Assembly (NCBI GenBank): GCA_964447605.1
Contig: CAYUTA010000059.1
Coordinates: 1-15,818, forward strand
DNA from: CAYUTA01 sp964447605
Lineage (GTDB): Bacteria; Bacillota; Clostridia; Christensenellales; CAG-138
DNA: 15,818 nt
Direction: 5' to 3'
The first letter of the stretch is position 1. Each line of letters starts with the position of its first letter. This document shows positions 5,409 through 14,300 of this stretch, one piece after another. The notes below the pieces were generated by a model. It ran no database searches. It saw only the letters and a program-made list of their open reading frames with translations, and was not told where the DNA came from. The position numbers were made by a program, and so were the translations under genes.

Positions 5409-7478
5409 ATGGAGCAACACCCCAACAACAAAGGCCGCCTCAAAGAGATTACCGACAGCATAGAGCGCGGTATCCAAGAGCTTTTTGAAAGCGACAAATA
5501 TAAGCAGTACCTACGCACCATGTCCCGCTTTCACAATTATTCTTTGAACAACACCATGCTCATATCCATGCAGCGCCCGGACGCGACGCTGGTAGCGGGC
5601 TTCAATAAGTGGCGCGACCAGTTTGACCGAAACGTCATGCGCGGCGAAAAGGGCATCAAAATTATCGCGCCTACGCCGTATAAGGTGAAGCGGGAGCAAG
5701 AAAAGCTCGACCCCGACACGAAAGCGCCCATGCGAGACGCGGACGGTAAAATCATGACCGAGGAAGTGGAGGTCAAAATCCCCATGTATAAGGTCGTGTC
5801 CGTGTTCGACGTTTCGCAAACGGACGGCAAACCGATTCCCACGCTGGCGGCGGATCTTGCTGGGGACGTGAAGCAGTATGAAATCTTCATAGAGGCATTG
5901 CGGCGATCCGCGCCTGTCCCCGTTCGTTTTGAAAAGCTGGAAGAAAATCTTGACGGTTATTTCCGGCAGCCCACGGAAGACAACCCTGACGGTGAAAAGT
6001 TTATCGCCATCCGCGACGGCATGAGCGAGGTGCAGACGGTGTGCGCCGCCATCCATGAAATCGGCCATGCCAAGCTCCATGACCGGGAGCAAGCCCGCCT
6101 TGCGGCGCAATCCAACCCGGAAAAACCGCCGAAGCTAAAAGATAAAAGAACCCGTGAGGTGGAGGCGGAAAGCGTGTCCTACGCGGTGTGCCAATATTAC
6201 GGCATTGAAACGGGCGAAAACAGCTTTGGCTATATCGCTACATGGTCGAAAGATCGAACGCTGCCAGAGCTGCGGGAAAGCCTTGACACCATCAACCGCA
6301 CAGCGGACGGCCTGATTAATGACATTGACCGCCATTTTGCCGAAATCTGCAAGGAGCGCGGTATCGATCTGACTACGCAGGAGCAGGATGTGCCAGAAGC
6401 GGATGCGCCCACCGATGCAGTGCCGGAGCAGCCCACCCCCGCTGCTCAAAGCATGGATGCGGAGGAAATTGCCGAAGTGCTGTCCGATTCCGAAGGCTTG
6501 TTTGACGGGACACGCATCACCAGCGTGACGATTGAGAAATGCGATCCCAATGCGCCCGCATCGCCGCTGCCGCAGGATTATCCCATGCCCGATTCCACGC
6601 TGACGATGGAGGACATGCACAATTATGGCTATACGGACGGCGATATGCTGCCGCTTTCCCACGAACGCGCCATAGAGCTTTTTGAACAGGATGTAAGCGT
6701 CTACATGCTGTTAGGCGGCAACGGCGCGGGCATGATCTTTGACCGGGAGGACATTGATGCACACGACGGCATGTTTGCCGTGTCCCGCGAGGAATGGGAC
6801 GCTTGCAGGGATTCCGTTCTTTTGAGCGAAAAAGCTTTTGCGTCATCCGAACCGTTTGAAAGCCGCTTTCTGAACACCGAGCATGACAGCTTTGCCATCT
6901 ATCAGGTAAAAGAGGGCGAACAGTACCGAGACTTACGGTTTGAACGATTCGATCTCCTGCAAAAGAGCGGGATTCCCGTAAAGCCCGAAAACTATGATCT
7001 CGTCTATACGAACAAGCTGGACTATCCCGGAAATGCGATTGAGAAGCTCCAGTATCTTTTCGACACGTTCAATCTGGAACATCCCGAAGATTATCACGGG
7101 CGCAGCGCATCCGTTTCCGACATCATTGCGCTTAAACAAGGCGGTCAGGTATCATACCACTACGTTGACGCTTGGGGTTTTGTGGAGCTTCCAAACTTCT
7201 ATGAACAGGATAATCCCCTAAAAAACGCAGAAATGGCGCTTGAGGACGATTACGGCATGATCGATGGGATTATCAACAACGGACCGAAACAGCCCTCCGT
7301 TGCGGAGTTAGAGGCGCAAGCAAAATCAGGACAGGCTATTTCCCTGCTTGATCTCGCCAATGCCGTTCATGCCGAGAAAAAGGGCAAGCGAAAATCCGTC
7401 TTGGAGCAACTCAAAGCCCCGGCCAAACAGCAGGAGCATCATAGGACAGCGCCCAAAGGCGCGGAAATGGAGCGATGA
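5409..7478 (+). CDS. ArdC-like antirestriction/metallopeptidase fused to YodL and DUF4316 domains
   Basis: A 689-residue multidomain protein. Residues 5-140 are an ArdC-type N-terminal single-stranded-DNA-binding domain (RFHNYSLNNTMLISMQRPDA, then GEKGIKIIAP). Residues 155-310 are a zincin-like metallopeptidase domain with HEIGH at 216-220 and a downstream EVEAESVSYAV segment giving the third ligand. After an acidic Pro-rich linker, about 365-470 is an unassigned domain (MEDMHNYGYTDGDMLPLS). About 485-600 is a YodL-like domain (FLNTEHDSFAIYQV, then SVSDIIAL), and 600-680 is DUF4316-like (NAEMALEDDYGMIDGIINNG). ArdC proteins coat incoming single-stranded DNA and protect it from restriction, so this is probably an establishment factor. 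The start at 5409 is chosen for AAAGGAG 5 bases upstream; an in-frame ATG at 5394, overlapping the previous stop, lacks such a site. Confidence 0.85.
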   Translation: MEQHPNNKGRLKEITDSIERGIQELFESDKYKQYLRTMSRFHNYSLNNTMLISMQRPDATLVAGFNKWRDQFDRNVMRGEKGIKIIAPTPYKVKREQEKLDPDTKAPMRDADGKIMTEEVEVKIPMYKVVSVFDVSQTDGKPIPTLAADLAGDVKQYEIFIEALRRSAPVPVRFEKLEENLDGYFRQPTEDNPDGEKFIAIRDGMSEVQTVCAAIHEIGHAKLHDREQARLAAQSNPEKPPKLKDKRTREVEAESVSYAVCQYYGIETGENSFGYIATWSKDRTLPELRESLDTINRTADGLINDIDRHFAEICKERGIDLTTQEQDVPEADAPTDAVPEQPTPAAQSMDAEEIAEVLSDSEGLFDGTRITSVTIEKCDPNAPASPLPQDYPMPDSTLTMEDMHNYGYTDGDMLPLSHERAIELFEQDVSVYMLLGGNGAGMIFDREDIDAHDGMFAVSREEWDACRDSVLLSEKAFASSEPFESRFLNTEHDSFAIYQVKEGEQYRDLRFERFDLLQKSGIPVKPENYDLVYTNKLDYPGNAIEKLQYLFDTFNLEHPEDYHGRSASVSDIIALKQGGQVSYHYVDAWGFVELPNFYEQDNPLKNAEMALEDDYGMIDGIINNGPKQPSVAELEAQAKSGQAISLLDLANAVHAEKKGKRKSVLEQLKAPAKQQEHHRTAPKGAEMER

Positions 7479-7479
7479 A

Positions 7480-7692
7480 ATGACAACCCGATTCACCAAC
7501 GACGAAATGAACCTTATGAGCATCTACAACCCCGGCAGCAGGGCGGGCTTAATTGCGGAGCTAGCCCACATGCTGCCCTTTCTTTCAAAGGAGGAAACAG
7601 AACTGCGGACGCTCACCGAGGGAACGCTAAAAAAGCTCAGCGACATGAGCGACACGGAGTTTGAAACGCTTGAGCTAATCCCGGACTATTAA
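7480..7692 (+). CDS. Transposon-transfer assisting family protein (TTRAP-like)
   Basis: A 70-residue acidic helical protein. It matches the small transposon-transfer assisting proteins of CTn-type elements: FTNDEMNLMSIYNPGSRAGL near the N-terminus, the LSKEETELRTLTEGTLKKL helix, and the end ETLELIPDY. Its mechanism is not known to me; the name reflects an association with transfer. Only one base separates its ATG from the ArdC-fusion stop, and GGAG 7 bases before the ATG lies within the last codons of that gene. The frame is open further upstream, but that part is a shadow of the ArdC-fusion coding sequence. Confidence 0.82.
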   Translation: MTTRFTNDEMNLMSIYNPGSRAGLIAELAHMLPFLSKEETELRTLTEGTLKKLSDMSDTEFETLELIPDY

Positions 7693-7736
7693 GATCGTGC
7701 GTAGTCAGTGGAAATAAAGATACGGAGGACAAATAA

Positions 7737-8336
7737 ATGGCATTCTACTATATATCCGACCTCCATCTATGCCATGAGAATATTATCCGATTGGACAACC
7801 GGCCCTTTGATAGCCTGACGGAAATGCACCGCGTCATTCTGGAAAACTGGAATATGACCGTGAAGCCGGAAGATACCGTATACATCCTCGGTGATTTTTG
7901 CTGGGCAAAAGAGGAAGAATGGCTTCGGATTGTTCCGCAGTTTCTTAGCAAAAAGGTACTCATCCTCGGCAATCACGACTTGAAGCAGTTTAGCCAATCC
8001 TTAAAACGGCAGTTTCAGTCCATTCAGGACTATAAGGAGATTACCGATACAGGCAGGCATGTGATTCTTTCTCACTATCCTATGCCGTTTCATAGGGCAG
8101 CATATAACAAGGATTGTTATATGCTGTTCGGCCATGTACATGCAACGCGAGAGAATGACTTAATGAACCGTTTGCGCGAAGATATTCGTGCAGACTGCAC
8201 AGAGAGGGGACGTGCGCGAGGAAACTTTGTCAACGTTGGGTGCATGATGCCTTGGATGGGCTACACACCTCGGACGCTGGATGAAATTATTTGCCTGAGC
8301 GGATTGTGGCCGGAGAATAAAAATACGGAGGTGTGA
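7737..8336 (+). CDS. Calcineurin-like metallophosphoesterase
   Basis: A 199-residue single-domain phosphoesterase with the full two-metal signature: DLH at residues 8-10, GD at 52-53, GNHD at 78-81, His113 in LSHYP, and GHVH at 132-135. All ligands are present, so it is probably active. Substrates in this superfamily range from nucleotides to nucleic acids and phosphoproteins and cannot be told from sequence. There is no signal peptide, so it is cytoplasmic. GGAGG stands 8 bases before the ATG. It lies between the transfer-assisting gene and the giant helicase, and its stop overlaps the ribosome binding region of the helicase, so it is expressed with them. It is probably an accessory gene rather than part of the core mating apparatus. 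A role in nucleotide signalling or anti-defence is possible but unproved. Confidence 0.9.
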   Translation: MAFYYISDLHLCHENIIRLDNRPFDSLTEMHRVILENWNMTVKPEDTVYILGDFCWAKEEEWLRIVPQFLSKKVLILGNHDLKQFSQSLKRQFQSIQDYKEITDTGRHVILSHYPMPFHRAAYNKDCYMLFGHVHATRENDLMNRLREDIRADCTERGRARGNFVNVGCMMPWMGYTPRTLDEIICLSGLWPENKNTEV

Positions 8337-8338
8337 AA

Positions 8339-11300
8339 TTGCCAACCATTCAAACGATAACACAACTGACGGAATCCACGGCGGCGCAGATCACCCACAG
8401 CAAGCAGGACTGGACGGGCTTTCTCACCACCGCCGCACGGCTCTATAAATACCCGTACCCCGAACAGCTTATGATCTACGCCCAGCGCCCCAATGCGACG
8501 GCTTGCGCCAGCTACGACCTATGGAACAAGCGCATGGGGCGGTTTGTACATCGGCACTCGCAGGGCATCGCGCTCATCGACGCAACGGGCGATACGCCAA
8601 AGATCAAGTATGTATTCGATATATCGGACACGGGCGGCAGGGAACAATCCCGCCGCCCTTTGCTTTGGGAAATGAAGCCCGATCATGAGGACGCGGTTAT
8701 GAGCGCCTTGGAACGGGAATACGGCGTTTCCGGCAGGGACGGGCTTGCCGATCAGATCAGAACGATTGCCGCACAGCTTGCCGATCTTCATTGGCAGGTT
8801 AATCGCCGGGACATCCTCTATAACATTGACGGCAGCTTTGCCGCCGAATATGATGAGTTTAATCAAGAGGCGGCGTTCGTGCAGGCCACAGCCATCAGCA
8901 TCACCTACGCGGCGTTGTCCAGATGCGGACTTGACCCGGACGAATACATTGACAACGTGGAGTATCTCAACGTATTCGACTTCAATACCCCAAGCGCGGT
9001 CAACGCCCTCGGCACGGCGGTAAGCTCCGGCACGGAGCAGCTTTTACGGCAGATTGAACGCACGGTCAAGCAATACGAACAGGAAAAAACACAGGAAGCG
9101 GAAAGGAGCGCGGAACATGGAACAGATCAGTTACAAGCGGAACGGGGATTATCTGATTCCCGACCTGGCGATGGCGCAGCCCACGGAGGCGATAGGCAAA
9201 TACGGGAGGATGCGGAAGCGGTATCTGATGGAACATCGCCCAACGTACTACAATTCCCTGCTGCTATCGGAGAAGCTGTATCCGCACCTGCTGGAGATCG
9301 AGCGGACGGCCAACGAGCGGTTGGAGCAGATGATGCCCCAGCTTATGGAATCGGCGGGCGTGACAGAAGCCTTGAAAGCGTCCGATCAGATGAAGTGGGT
9401 GGGTCTTATGAATACCCTCAAAGCCCAAGCGGAGGAAATGATTTTGGCGGAGCTGATCTTCAGCTAAAACCGCCACAGCAATTAAGCCTGTTCCCATCTG
9501 AAGCGGAGCAGATTGCAGCCATCAGTCAAGCGGAGAGCCAAACGCCCTCCGCTTTTTCTATCTCGCAAGCGCAGCTTGATATGGTGCTGCAAAGCGGCAG
9601 TAACAATGATGACAGCCGCTTGCGGATTGCCGCCAAATTTATCGAGGGGAAACCCATTGCGCAGATTGCGGACTTCCTGCGAAAGGAGTATCGCGGCGGC
9701 AAGGGCTTCAAAACAGCGCCGCATGATATTTCCGTATGGTTTTCCGATGAAGGTATTCGCGCTTATTCGTTTGATACCGTTCGCTATGTGGAGGCGGCGC
9801 AGCTTATCCCGTGGGAGGATGCCGCGCAGCGCATCGGGGAGCTATTGGAGCAGGGGCAGTATCTTACCAACGTGGAGCTTGCCGAGGTAGACGGATATGA
9901 GCGCAGCGAGTTGGCGCAACGCATCCTCTACGTTTACCACGATTTTGACGAACAGGCAAAGGAGCAGGGCTATCTTCCGTCGTTAGCGGATATACGCGGC
10001 GGCGGTTATCCAGAAGAAACGGCGGCATTGGCTGAAAAACTGGCAGAACCGGAGTTTCTCGCCACGTTCACAGCGGAGTATGGGCAGTTTCTTGCCGCTT
10101 ATCAGCAGGATCGTAGTCTGATTCGCTTTCATTACCACCATACAGGCGAGCTGTTCAACGGCTTAAACGATCTCGCCTTGCCGCGCCGGGAATATGCGAC
10201 GGACATGACGGCGCTGCCGGATGTGCAGCAGTTTATCACCGAGGACGAAATCAACGCCGCGTTAGCGGGAGACAGCGCATACGAAGATACGAAACTTAGC
10301 GTATTTACCTACTTTGTCGGCAATCACACGGCAAAGGAAAAGGCGGATTTCCTCAAGGACGAATACGGTTGGAGCGGAAGATCCCATGCCATTTCCGGCG
10401 CATCCCGCAGTTGGTTGGGCCACAGCGGCAATGGCATGGAACTGAAAAAGGGCGATTGTCCGCCCGTCGAACTGTCGTGGAGCAAGGTTGCAAATCGAAT
10501 TAACGAATTGATCCGCAAGCGCCGTTACCTTACGTCGGAGGAAAAGACCCGCCTTGATGAAATTGAGCAACAGTATTCCGACAGAGGCGAAGAACTGCCG
10601 ACGCCTGTTGCTCGATTCGGCTTCCCCAATCCGGATATTGCCGCGCATGAGCCTGTTGCCGACATTTCAAAACCCGAGCAGCCGTCCGAACAAGTCCCGT
10701 TGCCCGATGCTATTACACCTTCAGAGCCGCGCCCGCTGACCCAAGCGGACATTGACGCCGCATTGCAAGAATGGAACGGCGACACGGAAAGTAAGCTCCG
10801 TGTACAGGAATACATGCAGGAACATGCCCGCGACAAGGAAGCGGCGGCATTTCTCCGCACCGAATATGGCGATGATTTGCCCGCCTTTCCCATCACGGGC
10901 AACGGCGCTTCTACGGATATACCGTGGACGCGGGTGCAGCGGCATCTTGCTAAACTTATCAGCGAGGACAGGTTTTTCACCGAGGCTGAACAGGCAGAAG
11001 CAGTCACGCAGAATGAAGTGTCACCGCTTTTGGAGCAAGCAAAGGCGCTTATCGACGATTTCTGCGAGAGCGAATACGACTCGTCCGGCGATTACAGCGA
11101 CCTTGAAAAAATCGGAGTGGCATATACCACTGTCACCGATGATGAGATACCCATACAGGTAAATGTTAACCTTGTGGATTTCCGGCTGGAACGCTATTTG
11201 GATGATGTGCTTATTGATGTGCGGCAGTATGCGTCTTTGCAAGAGTTTATAGACAATGAGCTGAACAGCCTTGATTTCAGCGACCTTACCAGCGTCACAG

Positions 11301-14300
11301 ACGAAGAAATTGCCATGACAAAGCACCCCACGCCGCAATTCTCTTTTTCCGTAGGCGATACGGTCTATTTGGAGGACGGAAAGCCCTATATTGTGGAAAG
11401 CATCACGGATATGCATATTCAACTTCGTGACCCATCGCTCTATTATTCTATCCTCCGCGCCGAGAGCCGAGCGAGCTTTTCACGGCTGATGGAGCGTTAT
11501 CCCCAGCCAAAGCGACCCTTGCCGGAGTCCAAGGAAAAGCCGGAGATAACAGCCGAGGTTGAGGCGGTCTATCCAGCAGAGCAAAACCATCTGCCCTACG
11601 ATATTGTCATAGAGCGGCTGCATATCGACGAGCCGGGGCAGGAGCAGCCGGAGCTTCCTCCTGCTGAAAACTTCCGCATTACGGACGACGCTTTGGGCGT
11701 GGGCGGCGCAAAGACCAAGTACCGCAACAACGTAGAGGCCATCCGCACCTTGCAGCGCATCGAGGCCGATGGGCGCATGGCAACGCCGGGGGAACAGGAA
11801 GCCCTTTCGCGCTACACGGGCTGGGGCGGCGTTCCGCAAGCCTTTGACAAAGCCAACGCCGATTGGAACAAGGAATATGCGGAGTTAAAAGGATTGCTTT
11901 CCGATACGGAGTACGAATCGGCACGGGCATCCACGCTCAACGCCCACTATACCGCGCCTGTCGTTATCCGCTCTATGTATTCTGCGCTGGAGCGCATGGG
12001 CTTTCGCTGCGGCAGCATCTTGGAACCTGCCTGCGGCGTGGGGAATTTCTTTGGTCTGTTGCCGGAGAGCATGGCGCAGTCTCGCTTGTTCGGCGTGGAG
12101 CTGGACAGCATCAGCGGGCGCATCGCACAAAAACTGTACCCCAATGCCGACATAAAAGTGACGGGCTTTGAGAAAACGGATGTGCGGGATTTCTACGATC
12201 TCGTCATCGGCAATGTCCCGTTCGGCAGCTATAAGGTCGCAGACCGTTCCTACGACAAGCTCAATTTCTATATCCACGATTACTTCCTTGCCAAATCCAT
12301 TGACCAGGCGCGTCCGGGCGGCATCGTGGCGGTTATCACCAGTAAAGGCACGATGGATAAGCAAAGCCCGGAGGTACGCCGCTATCTGGCGCAACGGGCG
12401 GAGCTACTCGGCGCGGTGCGCCTGCCCAACAATGCGTTCAAGGCGAACGCCGGAACGGAGGTCACAAGCGACATTCTGTTCTTCCGCAAGCGGGAGCGCC
12501 CTATGGAGGTCGAGCCGGACTGGGTGCATTTGGGTGTTTACAGGGCTCCCACAAAGTTGCAAGATTTTGTGGGAAGAGGAGGAACGACGGAGCAGGCGGA
12601 TTCCGTGCGCTTGCGCGCGGAGGAGCAAAGCGAAGTCCGTGACGACGAGGACGGCATCCCCATCAACAGCTACTTTGCCGACCATCCCGAAATGGTGCTG
12701 GGCAAGATGGCGTGGAACGACAGCATGTATGGAAGCCGCAAGGAAACGGCTTGCCTACCCATCGACGGCGCGGCGTTGGCCGATCAGCTTGCTGAGGCTA
12801 TGCTCCATATTAAGGGCGAGTACGCAGAAGCGGAATTGCCGGACTTGGGCGACAATCAGCCTGTGGACGATTCCATCCCCGCCGACCCGAACGTAAAAAA
12901 CTACGCCTACACCGTCGTGAATGGCGAAGTCTACTACCGGGAAAACAGTCGCATGGTGCGCCCCACGCTCAACGCTACGGCCAAGGAACGCATCCGGGGC
13001 ATGGTGGAATTGCGGGATTGCGTCTATCGGCTCATCGATCAGCAGTTGGATGGGTTTACCGATGACGCGGCGATTCGCTCTACGCAAGCGGAGTTGAATC
13101 GGCTCTACGATACCTTTGTTCGAAGCTATGGGCACATCACCAACCGGGGCAACCATACCGCGTTTTCGCAGGATTCGGCGTATTACCTGTTAAGCTCGCT
13201 GGAGGTGCTGGACGATGACGGCGCGTTTGCGCGCAAAGCGGATATGTTTCGTAAACGCACCGTCCGGCAGCAGAATATAGTGACAAGTGTGGACACCGCC
13301 AGCGCAGCCCTCGCACTCTCCATCTCGGAAAAAGCCCGTGTGGATCTCCCGTATATGGCGGGATTATCCGGCAAGACGGAAGAACAGCTTGCAAAGGAGC
13401 TTTCCGGCGTGATCTTCCGCGACTTTGGAAATCTGGACCCCCCGAATATGGCGTGGGCGTTCTTTGACCCTGCACGTTATCCGTTCGTGACGGCGGACGA
13501 ATTTTTGTCCGGCAACGTTCGCGCAAAGTACAAGCAGGTGCAGGGCATCTACGACATGCTGCACGGTCACACGAACAACACGGAACTGCTTGCCAACATC
13601 CAAACGCATATCGCTGCGTTGGAGCGGGTGCAGCCCAAGGATTTGGAAGCGTCTGAAATCGCGGTCAAGCTGATTGACCCGGAATACATCAAGGACTTCA
13701 TGGATGAATTGCTCGACCCGCCGCGATATGTGCGCGACAGCATCAAGGTGCATTTCTCGCCCATTACGGCGGAATGGAGCATCGAGGGCAAGAAGCTATG
13801 CGGATACAGCAACGTGGCGGCGTATGTGACCTACGGCACAGGCCGGGCAAACGCTTACTATATCCTCGAAGATTCCTTGAATCAACGCGACGTGCGGATC
13901 TATGACACCGTGGAGGAGGACGGCAAGAAAAAGCGCGTTCTCAACAGCAAGGAAACCACCCTTGCCGCGCAGCGACAGCAGGCAATGCGAGATGCTTTTC
14001 GGGATTGGATATGGCGTGACCCCGACAGACGGCACGATCTCGTCACGAAGTACAATGCGCTTTTCAATTCCATTCGTCCCCGTGAATACGACGGAAGCCA
14101 TATCACTTTTTCCGGCATCAACCCGGAGATCGAATTGCGGGAGCATCAGAAAAGCGCCATCGCCCACATTCTCTATGGCGGGAATACCCTGCTTGCGCAC
14201 GAAGTGGGCGCGGGCAAGACCTTTGAGATGGTGGCAGCGGCTATGGAAAGTAAACGTCTGGGCTTATGCAGCAAATCGCTCATCGCCGTGCCAAACCATC

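Noticed and set aside
11885..12394. 169-residue minus-strand ORF opposite the methylase domain
   Set aside because: Shadow of strongly conserved methylase motifs; His/Arg-rich with no family resemblance.
13486..13512. CGGAC/GTCCG inverted repeat around a T-rich loop
   Set aside because: The 5-base stem has its T-run in the loop, not after it, so it does not resemble a terminator; likely chance.
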